5,688 bases of DNA from assembly GCA_937983305.1 (NCBI GenBank), contig CALKAJ010000316.1:1-5688 (forward strand), written 5' to 3'. The translations under genes and the position numbers were made by a program. This document shows, piece by piece, positions 1-5,640 of the stretch. Below the pieces are notes generated by a model. The model was not told the origin of the DNA. It did no database searches and saw nothing but the letters and a program-made list of their open reading frames with translations. How positions within the stretch are numbered: the first letter of the stretch is position 1; each line of letters begins with the position of its first letter. The stretch is from an uncultured Ignavibacteriota bacterium (lineage in GTDB: Bacteria; Bacteroidota; Ignavibacteria; Tepidaquicellales; Tepidaquicellaceae).

Positions 1-209
1 AATGTATCTTCGTGGTTGCCTTTGACAGGTTTGATATTATTCTCAATACAGAACTGAATTACTTGCTTTGAGCCGGTACCTCTGTCAATCAGGTCTCCAA
101 CAGTATAAACCTCTTTCGTGTATTTCAGAATCTTTTTATATAAATCCTTTAATTCTTCGTAGCATCCGTGTATATCACCGATTACGGCTATGGTATTTTT
201 TTTATTCAT
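1..209 (-). CDS. PPP-family serine/threonine or nucleotide metallophosphatase, N-terminal fragment
   Basis: The reading frame starts at an ATG at 209 (minus strand) and runs off the window after 69 codons, so the C-terminal part is missing. The fragment shows all three N-terminal metal-binding motifs of the PPP phosphoesterase family in order: GDIHG (residues 11-15), GDLIDRG (38-44) and GNHE (64-67). By family knowledge, Asp12, His14, Asp39, Asn65 and His66 belong to the two-metal centre, and Arg43 and His66 act near the phosphate. Bacterial relatives are cytosolic PrpA/PphA-type protein phosphatases or ApaH-like dinucleoside polyphosphate hydrolases; the substrate cannot be told from this half. 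The start directly precedes MNKK and the AVIGDIHG strand, as usual for the family. No Shine-Dalgarno is visible; a TATTTTTG box lies just upstream of the ATG. It is divergent from the gene at 417. Confidence 0.93.
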   Translation of the reverse strand, partial: MNKKNTIAVIGDIHGCYEELKDLYKKILKYTKEVYTVGDLIDRGTGSKQVIQFCIENNIKPVKGNHEDT

Positions 210-241
210 AGTCAAAAATAGCAAATAAAAAATTTAATTTG

Positions 242-310
242 TTCTCATTTATTGAGAAAAAATTGTTAAATATGAGAATACACAGAGTAACAAGAAAAAA
301 TTATTCTCAT
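242..310. promoter_or_regulatory. Cluster of TGAGAA/TTCTCA half-sites, candidate operator region
   Basis: Four copies of the same short word lie in 69 bases. TTCTCA (242-247) and TGAGAA (253-258) form a perfect 6-bp inverted repeat around TTTAT. ATGAGAATA (272-280) and TATTCTCAT (302-310) form a perfect 9-bp inverted repeat with a 21-base spacer. The last site touches the candidate -35 box at 310-315. The arrangement suits a dimeric repressor controlling the divergent genes at 209 and 417, but no binding protein can be named. The 6-bp hairpin has no G/C-rich stem, so a terminator is unlikely. Confidence 0.4.
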
Positions 311-338
311 TGGATTAGAGCAATAACAAAGATATAAA
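310..338 (+). promoter_or_regulatory. Candidate sigma70-type promoter for the gene at 417
   Basis: TTGGAT at 310-315 (four of six matches to TTGACA) and TATAAA at 333-338 (five of six to TATAAT) are separated by exactly 17 bp. Transcription would start near 345 and leave a leader of about 70 bases. The match is good for a sigma70 promoter, but chance matches are frequent in such AT-rich DNA, and a Bacteroidota-like organism would use a different consensus; TAATTTTG at 342-349 is an alternative -7 box. Confidence 0.35.
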
Positions 339-398
339 ATGTAATTTTGTCTATGAATAAAAAAGATAATATAAAATTAAGAATATTAAAAAATATTG

Positions 399-406
399 GA
401 AAGGGG
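399..406 (+). promoter_or_regulatory. Ribosome binding site that sets the start at 417
   Basis: The purine run GAAAGGGG lies 10 bases before the ATG at 417. The frame is open further upstream to a TTG at 396, but that TTG would overlap this site and has only AT-rich sequence before it, so 417 is preferred. Confidence 0.55.
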
Positions 407-416
407 ATATTATTAT

Positions 417-995
417 ATGTTTCCGGAATTCAGTAAAGAAAATGATGCAAATGAAGTATTTGAGGCTAATGGCTTCGAAAAGATTCCTGCTTACAGGAAA
501 ATAGAAGTTATAGAACCTCTTGCCGAATATATAGCAAGCTCAGTAAAGACGCTTGGTGCGAATTCCTGCGGATTCGTAGAGAATAATGTTATCAACTATC
601 ATTTGTGTGATAGTGACTCATATTTTATTAATATGAATAATAAATATGTGTTTGCTTATTTTAAAGATGCTGAATTTAGTAACAGTATGCCTGTTATGAT
701 TCTGCTCAATTTTTTAAAGTTTAAAGCCGAAAGGATTTTATTTATATATGAAGATACCCACTTCCTGATTGAAAAAACAGAAGATACTTATAAAGTCTGT
801 GAAAAACTTGATGAGATTTATGTTTCTCCTTCGTATTTGTTTAACATAATAATCAAAGCCGTTAGTGATGAATCTTATGAAAATATGTTCTATAAACTTT
901 TGGAAATTTTCAGTTTGAAATATCTGAATAAAGATATTAGAAGTTATGGAATAATTGATATTTTGTTAAAGGTGTTAAAACTTGATGTTTCATAA
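417..995 (+). CDS. Hypothetical protein, 192 aa, family not recognised
   Basis: I do not recognise this protein. It begins MFPEFSKEND after a purine-rich ribosome binding site and reads through 192 codons to TAA. It looks soluble: there is no signal peptide, and the only hydrophobic patch (about residues 94-103, MPVMILLNFL) is too short and too close to charged residues for a clear membrane helix. The middle part is predicted by eye to alternate short strands (KYVFAYFKDAEF, RILFIYEDTHFLIEK), and the last 60 residues look helical and rich in Leu, Ile and Lys. Three scattered cysteines do not form a metal-binding pattern. It is a single-gene unit, with a candidate promoter and possible operator upstream and a strong terminator 25 bases after the stop. 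A conserved, strand-forming immunity- or chaperone-like protein is possible, but nothing in the sequence proves a role. Confidence 0.8.
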   Translation: MFPEFSKENDANEVFEANGFEKIPAYRKIEVIEPLAEYIASSVKTLGANSCGFVENNVINYHLCDSDSYFINMNNKYVFAYFKDAEFSNSMPVMILLNFLKFKAERILFIYEDTHFLIEKTEDTYKVCEKLDEIYVSPSYLFNIIIKAVSDESYENMFYKLLEIFSLKYLNKDIRSYGIIDILLKVLKLDVS

Positions 996-1019
996 TTATT
1001 GCAAAAATAATTCGAGAGA

Positions 1020-1047
1020 GGGGCTCTATTCGTAAAGCCCCTTTTTT
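1020..1047 (+). terminator. Intrinsic terminator
   Basis: GGGGCT (1020-1025) pairs perfectly with AGCCCC (1036-1041) around a 10-base loop, followed directly by six T residues (1042-1047). It ends the transcript of the gene at 417. The last bases overlap the stop codon of the convergent regulator gene. On the minus strand the same hairpin is followed by TCTCTC rather than a T-run, so it probably ends only the plus-strand transcript efficiently. Confidence 0.9.
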
Positions 1048-1915
1048 AATCACGCCCTTTATAAAGTTTTACAATATTTGATGCTCTTTCAATAATCATT
1101 TCCTTTAACTCTAATGGTTCTAAAATTTCTACATCATCACCCCATCCCATAACCCAGGACATAAATTCATAAGATAGTTTTACACGCATATTCATTAAGT
1201 AGCAGTCAGGTTTTTCGATTATTTCCTGTGTCTCAATATAAAATTTATTTTTGATACTTCTGCCTGTTTCTAAATTGAACTTCAGCGAGACATCACATTC
1301 TTTCCCTCCTGAATAAATACCCCACGAAGTTTTAAACAGACTGAAAATATCAGGATATTTTTTTACTTTAGATGTTTTCTTCAGAAATCTTATATCATCT
1401 ATTTTATCAAGAAGAAACACTCTCGTTTTGTCTTTTTCGTCGTTATCCATTGCAATAAGGTAAATATTACGGTTAGTTCTTGAGAGACTAATAGGTGTAA
1501 TTTCCTTCCGGAAACCTCCGTCCTTTTTTTTATTATATACTATTTCAATCATGTGCTTTTTATCAATTGCCTTGAGTATGTTGACAAACAAAAGCAAAGT
1601 TTCATCACGGTATTTACCTTTAATGAGTTTTAAATTTTTTATAATGTCATATTTATTCAGGGCAAGGTATGTGCATATCAGATGGTTTAATAATTCATTG
1701 TTAAATCCTGTTACTTCGTATTTCTTCTTGCCGGAGTGAATATCCACTCCTATACTTCGTAGTTTTTCTGCATCTCTTCTAATTGTTTGAGGACTGAGTT
1801 TGAAATGTTCGACAATATCGAGTTCAGAATATTCTCCGGGTTTGGCAAGAACCATTGCGGCAAATTCAATTTGCCGGGTATATTCCTCTTTTATAATATT
1901 ATGAGTTTTATCCAT
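1046..1915 (-). CDS. HTH and WYL domain transcriptional regulator
   Basis: This 289-aa protein has the standard three-part build of WYL regulators. Residues about 14-68 form a winged helix-turn-helix (YSELDIVEHFKLSPQTIRRD, then AEKLRSIGVDI and a GKKKYEV wing). Residues about 118-178 form the WYL domain: MIEIVYNKKKDGG, then ITPISL with Pro141, then NIYLIAMD, then RVFLLDKIDDI with Arg165. The C-terminal part (about 205-285, ending WGDDVEILEPLELKEMI) is the WCX extension. The family binds DNA as dimers and senses nucleic acid or nucleotide-type ligands in several studied cases; the ligand here is unknown. The name-giving Trp is replaced by Ile151 (IYL). The ATG at 1915 has no clear Shine-Dalgarno. 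The gene is divergent from the CADD-like gene 151 bp away, its most likely target besides itself, and convergent with the gene at 417. Confidence 0.92.
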   Translation of the reverse strand: MDKTHNIIKEEYTRQIEFAAMVLAKPGEYSELDIVEHFKLSPQTIRRDAEKLRSIGVDIHSGKKKYEVTGFNNELLNHLICTYLALNKYDIIKNLKLIKGKYRDETLLLFVNILKAIDKKHMIEIVYNKKKDGGFRKEITPISLSRTNRNIYLIAMDNDEKDKTRVFLLDKIDDIRFLKKTSKVKKYPDIFSLFKTSWGIYSGGKECDVSLKFNLETGRSIKNKFYIETQEIIEKPDCYLMNMRVKLSYEFMSWVMGWGDDVEILEPLELKEMIIERASNIVKLYKGRD

Positions 1916-1995
1916 AGTGATTGTGACATAAATTAAATTTTATTTCAGTTAAATATTAATGTAATATAGTAATTTTTTATTAAATATTCTTATTC

Positions 1996-2020
1996 TAATA
2001 TTATAACCAATAATATTATT
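1996..2020. promoter_or_regulatory. AT-only direct and palindromic repeat in divergent promoter region
   Basis: TAATATTAT occurs at 1996-2004 and again at 2011-2019, 15 bp apart, and the second copy lies in the perfect 12-bp palindrome AATAATATTATT (2009-2020). It sits between the WYL regulator and the CADD-like gene, about 50 bp before the latter, where an operator would be expected. Pure A/T repeats arise easily by chance here, so this is weak. No convincing promoter hexamers could be assigned in 1916-2066. Confidence 0.2.
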
Positions 2021-2054
2021 GAATTATTTATGGTATAAATTCGTTATAGATAAA

Positions 2055-2060
2055 AAGGAG
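2055..2060 (+). promoter_or_regulatory. Strong Shine-Dalgarno site setting the start at 2067
   Basis: AAGGAG lies six bases before the ATG at 2067. The frame is open back to a TTG at 2019, but only the 2067 start has a ribosome binding site, and it begins the protein just before the conserved LLEHPFYQLW segment. Confidence 0.85.
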
Positions 2061-2066
2061 ATAAAA

Positions 2067-2621
2067 ATGGTAATCGGTAAAAGACTATTAGAACATCCGT
2101 TCTATCAATTATGGGAAAAGGGAGAGATTTCAAAAGAACAATTAGCTGATTACAGTTATTCATATTATGAATTGATTGAAGATATTCCCGTTCTATGGCA
2201 AAAAGCTATTGAAGGTCTAAACGCAGAGTCTGAAACTTCGGAACAGCTTGTCAAAGAAGAAATATCACATATTACTTTATGGAATGAATTCAAATCGAAA
2301 CAAAATTCTAAAGACTTTCATTCAATGAAAGATGTCAGGGAAGAATTGGAAAAGATGAATCCTTCCGAACTCTTAGGTGCAATCCATTCATTCGAAATTC
2401 AACAGCCTGAGGTTGCAAAAACAAAGAAAGCAGGTCTTATAAAATATTACGGTTTTGAAGAAAGTGAGTTAAAATATTTTAATGAACATATTCAGGAAGC
2501 TGAGCACATAGCTTTCGGTAAAATGCTTTCCGAAAAATTTGCAATAAAAGAAGATTTCGAAAGAGGATTCGTAAAAGGTTCCGAAATATTTTATAAAGCT
2601 CTGGACAGGTTTTTGAATTAA
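2067..2621 (+). CDS. CADD-like heme-oxygenase-fold protein, possible p-aminobenzoate synthase
   Basis: This 184-aa all-helical protein belongs to the TenA/PqqC/CADD superfamily. It aligns by eye with Chlamydia CADD, which makes p-aminobenzoate for folate by cutting its own Tyr27 and taking nitrogen from Lys152 at a dimetal site. The LLEHPFYQLW segment puts Tyr13 at the Tyr27 position. EIQQPEVAKTK puts Glu110 at ligand Glu142 and Lys120, exactly ten residues later, at Lys152. HITLW gives His68 for His88, with Glu64 or Glu65 for Glu81 in a loop about three residues shorter. The KYFNEH segment gives His141 for His174, but the following H-x3-D-x2-H register is lost: HIQEAEH has His141 and His147 with Glu144 and Glu146. 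There is no cysteine, so a TenA-type thiaminase with catalytic Cys is excluded. The C-terminus (FYKALDRFL) matches the CADD end, so the protein is complete. The start has a strong AAGGAG site. Fold assignment is firm; the pABA role is an inference. Confidence 0.82.
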   Translation: MVIGKRLLEHPFYQLWEKGEISKEQLADYSYSYYELIEDIPVLWQKAIEGLNAESETSEQLVKEEISHITLWNEFKSKQNSKDFHSMKDVREELEKMNPSELLGAIHSFEIQQPEVAKTKKAGLIKYYGFEESELKYFNEHIQEAEHIAFGKMLSEKFAIKEDFERGFVKGSEIFYKALDRFLN

Positions 2622-2666
2622 TGGCATTTTAAGCATATTATTAAAAAAGCAAATTCCAATTAATTA

Positions 2667-2742
2667 CCCTGATTTTAATACAAATTATTTGCATATTAAC
2701 CCTAATTATGATACAAATAATTTAAATAATTACCCTAATTAT
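2667..2742. repeat. 33-bp imperfect tandem repeat upstream of the ATPase gene
   Basis: CCCT recurs at 2667, 2700 and 2733, an exact period of 33. Copies one (2667-2699) and two (2700-2732) agree at 25 of 33 positions, sharing CCCTnATT and ATACAAATnATTT. The third copy keeps only CCCTAATTAT and runs into the ATG at 2748. Weak similarity upstream (CAAATTCCAATTAATTA) may be a decayed earlier copy. The repeat fills most of the 126-bp gap between the CADD-like gene and the ATPase gene. Confidence 0.7.
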
Positions 2743-2747
2743 AAGCA

Positions 2748-4094
2748 ATGTTTAATAGGAAAATTATAAAACAATTAGAAAACTGGGTTTTAAGAAATGG
2801 TAGAAAGCCTTTAATTCTTCGAGGTGCAAGGCAAGTTGGTAAAACAACTATAATAAATCAGTTCTCGAAGCAGTTTGATGATTATATATACCTGAATTTA
2901 GAAACTAATGAGGATAAAAAATTATTTGATATTTCCGGAAATATTGAGGAAATTGTTCAGGCAATATTCTTTATTAAAAACAAAAAGTTTGATAAAAACT
3001 TAAAAATCTTAATTTTCATAGATGAAATTCAGGAATCTCCGAGAGCAATTGAATTATTAAGATATTTTTATGAAAAATTTCCTGATTTATTTGTTATTGC
3101 AGCGGGTTCCTTGCTTGAATCAGTGTTTAATTTTAAAGTAAACTATCCTGTGGGAAGAGTTGAATATTTAATATTAAGACCTGTTTCATTTACAGAATTT
3201 TTAGAAGCGATTGGCGAAGAGACAGCAATAGAGCAATTGGAGAATATTCCGTTTAATAATTTCGCTCATGAAAAACTAATGAAATTATTTCATACTTATT
3301 TTCTGATTGGGGGAATGCCGGAAATAATAAAATACTATTCGGAATTTAAAGAATTAACCGGATTAAAGAATATATATGAATCTTTAATAACTTCTTATAT
3401 GGATGATGTTGAAAAATATGCTAAGAATTCAACACGTGCCGTAATTCTCAGACACACAATCCGTTCTTGTTTCATTGAAGCGGGAAAGAGAATAAAGTTT
3501 CAGGGTTTCGGAAATTCAAATTATAAATCACGGGAAATCGGAGAGTCACTTAAAACTCTTGAGCAAGCTTTGTTAATTAATCTTATTTATCCTACCACAG
3601 CTCAGGAATTACCCATGTTACCTAATAAAAAGAAATCTCCTCGTCTCCAGATTTTGGATACCGGGTTGTTAAATTATTTTGCAGGAATACAACAGGATAT
3701 TATTAAAACTGAAGATTTAAACAGTATTTATAAGGGAACAATGATTGAACATTTAGTTGGACAGGAAATACTTTCGTCTCAATATAATGCTTTGAGTTCT
3801 TTGCATTTTTGGGTTCGTGATAAGAATTCTTCAAGTGCAGAAATTGATTTTTTGTTTCCTTATCGAAATAAACTAATACCAATCGAAGTTAAATCAGGGA
3901 AAGAAGGAACACTCAAATCATTACATCTTTTTATGGATGATGCTCCGCTAAATATTGCAATTCGACTTTATTCGGGCAGTTTCGGAATATCAGAAATAGA
4001 AACTAAGAGGGGTAAAAAGTTTAAATTAATAAATCTCCCTTATTTTTTAACATCGCAAGTTGAAAAATATATTAAGTTCGCAGAAAATTATTAG
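2748..4094 (+). CDS. AAA_14/DUF4143 ATP-binding protein
   Basis: This 448-aa protein is a typical AAA_14 plus DUF4143 ATPase. The N-terminal half carries the Walker A motif GARQVGKTT (Gly26, Lys32, Thr33), Walker B ILIFIDEIQ (Asp92, Glu93), a sensor-like IAAGSLLES (117-125) and the family block GRVEYLILRPVSFTEFL (about 136-152). The C-terminal half is DUF4143, which is related to the PD-(D/E)XK nuclease fold. AEIDFLF with Asp367 is followed by IPIEVKSG with Glu380 and Lys382, so the nuclease-like acidic and lysine positions are kept. Such genes are common as stand-alone accessory copies in bacteria and archaea; their role is not established, and nuclease activity has to be inferred. The start matches the family N-terminus (MFNRKIIKQLENW). 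There is no Shine-Dalgarno; a 33-bp tandem repeat reaches the start codon. The gene has long gaps on both sides and seems to be its own unit. Confidence 0.95.
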   Translation: MFNRKIIKQLENWVLRNGRKPLILRGARQVGKTTIINQFSKQFDDYIYLNLETNEDKKLFDISGNIEEIVQAIFFIKNKKFDKNLKILIFIDEIQESPRAIELLRYFYEKFPDLFVIAAGSLLESVFNFKVNYPVGRVEYLILRPVSFTEFLEAIGEETAIEQLENIPFNNFAHEKLMKLFHTYFLIGGMPEIIKYYSEFKELTGLKNIYESLITSYMDDVEKYAKNSTRAVILRHTIRSCFIEAGKRIKFQGFGNSNYKSREIGESLKTLEQALLINLIYPTTAQELPMLPNKKKSPRLQILDTGLLNYFAGIQQDIIKTEDLNSIYKGTMIEHLVGQEILSSQYNALSSLHFWVRDKNSSSAEIDFLFPYRNKLIPIEVKSGKEGTLKSLHLFMDDAPLNIAIRLYSGSFGISEIETKRGKKFKLINLPYFLTSQVEKYIKFAENY

Positions 4095-4272
4095 GGAGTG
4101 TAAATCAAAGAAACATATAACCATTATTGAGAGGAAATTATTTTTTAAAAGAGTACATTGCTTACTTATAAACTATATTTAATTAGAATTTTTTCTCTTT
4201 CCTCCGGCAATTAATCATTTCTTTTTAAAAAAAACTTTTATAGCTTTTCGGATTGCAGTAAATAATTTATTT

Positions 4273-4893
4273 ATGAAAGAAAACTGGAAAAAGTTTTTTC
4301 AAAAGAGGAACTCGAAAAGCATAATATTTCTGAGTGCAGTTTTATTGGCAGCGGCATTATTTTCCATTTCGAAATTTATTGTGTTTGTTGAAGCAAGAGA
4401 TGGAGTTGTATTAAATGACCCGCTTTTTAATTTTTTCAAAGCAATTGATTTGAATTACATAATTTTTGCTTTAATTTATGTTTCTCTCATTCTTGCAATA
4501 ATATTGCTGATAAAATTCCCTGAAGATTTGATGATTGCAATTCAGTCGTATTCCGTGTTGGTATTTATCAGGATTGCCGCTATGTATCTGGTTCCGCTCG
4601 ACCAGCATCCCGATGCCATTGATTTGCAAGACCCTATTGTTTTCCTTATTGGAACAGGACAAAAAGTAACAAAAGATTTATTCTTCTCCGGTCACACTTC
4701 AACGTTGTTCCTTATTTTTTTAACCGCTAAAAATAAAACTTTCAAATATTTATTCCTGATATCATCCTTTTTAGTCGGGACATTCGTTGTCCTGCAGAAA
4801 GTACACTACACGATTGATGTATTAGCCGCATTTTTCTTCGCGTATGCAAGTTACAGATTCGTGGTTATAGTGAATAAAAAATTAATTAAATAA
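4273..4893 (+). CDS. PAP2_C (sphingomyelin-synthase-like) membrane phosphatase or phosphotransferase
   Basis: This 206-aa inner-membrane protein has a basic, cytosolic N-terminus and about six hydrophobic segments (roughly 17-39, 61-80, 87-107, 137-152, 155-175 and 181-199). Its signature is DLFFSGHTSTLF (135-146) and VHYTIDVLAA (177-186), which match the D3 and D4 motifs of sphingomyelin synthases and other PAP2_C proteins. The catalytic triad would be His141, His178 and Asp182. The KxxxxxxRP motif of classical PAP2 enzymes is absent, as expected for this branch. LNDPLFNFF (47-55) and RIAAMYLVPLDQHP (100-113) fit the family's D1 and D2 regions. Family members transfer or remove lipid phosphate head groups at the membrane surface; the substrate here (phosphatidate, isoprenoid phosphate or a sphingolipid) cannot be told. 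The ATG at 4273 has no clear Shine-Dalgarno. The DUF2461 gene follows after 7 bp, which suggests one operon. Confidence 0.88.
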   Translation: MKENWKKFFQKRNSKSIIFLSAVLLAAALFSISKFIVFVEARDGVVLNDPLFNFFKAIDLNYIIFALIYVSLILAIILLIKFPEDLMIAIQSYSVLVFIRIAAMYLVPLDQHPDAIDLQDPIVFLIGTGQKVTKDLFFSGHTSTLFLIFLTAKNKTFKYLFLISSFLVGTFVVLQKVHYTIDVLAAFFFAYASYRFVVIVNKKLIK

Positions 4894-4900
4894 TAAAAAT

Positions 4901-5554
4901 ATGAACAACAAAATTATCCTGGGCTTTTTAAAGGATTTAAAAGTTAATAACAACCGCGATTGGTTCAAAGCGAATGATATGCGATATCAACTCGCAAAAA
5001 ATGAGTTTGAAGATTTTATTGATGAAGTTATTCCTGCATTGAAAAAAATTGATAAAGAAATTGATGTTTTAAATGCTAAGGATTGTATATTCCGGATTTT
5101 TAAAGACGTAAGATTTTCAAAGGATAAAAATCCGTATAAAACTAATTTCGGTGCCTTCATTGCAAAGGGCGGCAGAAAGAGCAAGTATGCGGGATATTAC
5201 ATTCACGTTGAACCCGGAAAATCTTTCGTCGGCGGCGGTATCTATATGCCCGAAGCCCCTGAATTAAAAGCAATTCGTGAAGAAATTTATAACAATTCCG
5301 AATCTTTTAAAAAAATAATTAATAACCCTTCCTTCAAAAAATATTTCACTGAAATTTACGGCGATAAATTAAAAACCGCGCCAAAAGGATTTCCAAAAGA
5401 TTTCAAAGATATTGATTTGCTGAAATTTAAGCATTATGCAGTGGTTCATAATATCAAAGATTCGTTCTGGAATTCTGAAAATCTTTTATCAAATCTAAGT
5501 GAAATATTCAAAGCCCAGCTTCCGTTTAACCGCTTTCTGAACAAAGCCATCTGA
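4901..5554 (+). CDS. DUF2461 family protein
   Basis: This 217-aa soluble protein matches the DUF2461 family (TIGR02453-type), which is widespread in bacteria and also found in fungi, with no settled biochemical function. The family landmarks appear in order: NNNRDWFKAND near residues 16-26, FRIFKDVRFSKDKNPYKTNF at 64-83, GGRKSKYAGYYIHVEPG with FVGGGIYMPEAPELKAIREEI at about 91-126, and LLKFKHYAVVHNI toward the end. The length is normal for the family, and the ending LPFNRFLNKAI looks complete, so the gene is intact although the assembly stops soon after. The ATG lies 7 bp behind the stop of the PAP2_C gene, pointing to co-transcription and perhaps translational coupling, since no Shine-Dalgarno is visible. 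A lipid or cell-envelope role is only suggested by that neighbour. Confidence 0.92.
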   Translation: MNNKIILGFLKDLKVNNNRDWFKANDMRYQLAKNEFEDFIDEVIPALKKIDKEIDVLNAKDCIFRIFKDVRFSKDKNPYKTNFGAFIAKGGRKSKYAGYYIHVEPGKSFVGGGIYMPEAPELKAIREEIYNNSESFKKIINNPSFKKYFTEIYGDKLKTAPKGFPKDFKDIDLLKFKHYAVVHNIKDSFWNSENLLSNLSEIFKAQLPFNRFLNKAI

Positions 5555-5640
5555 TAAAATTTTGATTGTTTTTTTAGAAATATTATTGAATTCTTACGGA
5601 TAAATATTCGTTTTAGAAAACAGTAATAAAGTTTGTAAGA

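Larger units (their letters stand above)
198..364. repeat. 20-bp imperfect inverted repeat around two divergent ATGs
   Basis: The sequence TTTTGnCTATGAATAAAAAA occurs at 345-364 on the plus strand and at 217-198 on the minus strand, with 19 of 20 bases identical and the single difference at n. On the minus strand its ATG is the start codon of the PPP phosphatase. On the plus strand its ATG (353) opens only a 27-codon frame ending at 436. Each arm extends outward to a TAnnTTTG box (TATTTTTG on minus, TAATTTTG on plus), which resembles the Bacteroidota -7 promoter element. No matching -33 TTG is found at the normal distance in either direction. Confidence 0.6.

Noticed and set aside
396..416. 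Upstream TTG start for the hypothetical protein
   Set aside because: It lies over the ribosome binding site of the ATG at 417 and has no such site of its own.
1551..1739. Plus-strand open frame inside the WYL regulator
   Set aside because: It lies wholly antisense to a confident gene and has no ribosome binding site or family resemblance. The antisense frames at 4471-4662 and 4987-5184 were dropped for the same reason.
2019..2066. TTG start extending the CADD-like protein by 16 residues
   Set aside because: The extra residues contain the AAGGAG site of the ATG at 2067 and do not resemble the family N-terminus.
2067..2621. TenA-type thiaminase II for the CADD-like gene
   Set aside because: The protein contains no cysteine, so the catalytic Cys of that class is missing, and the motif spacing matches CADD better.
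2667..2742. Possible small CRISPR array
   Set aside because: The 33-bp units are contiguous and imperfect, with no unique spacers and no cas genes nearby.
4095..4272. Hidden gene, RNA or promoter in the 178-bp spacer
   Set aside because: No frame, RNA-like structure or well-spaced promoter pair was found; it is simple AT-rich sequence.
5597..5614. Hairpin CGGAT/ATTCG followed by TTTT as terminator of the DUF2461 gene
   Set aside because: The stem is only five pairs with one G-T pair and is A/T-rich; too weak to call.
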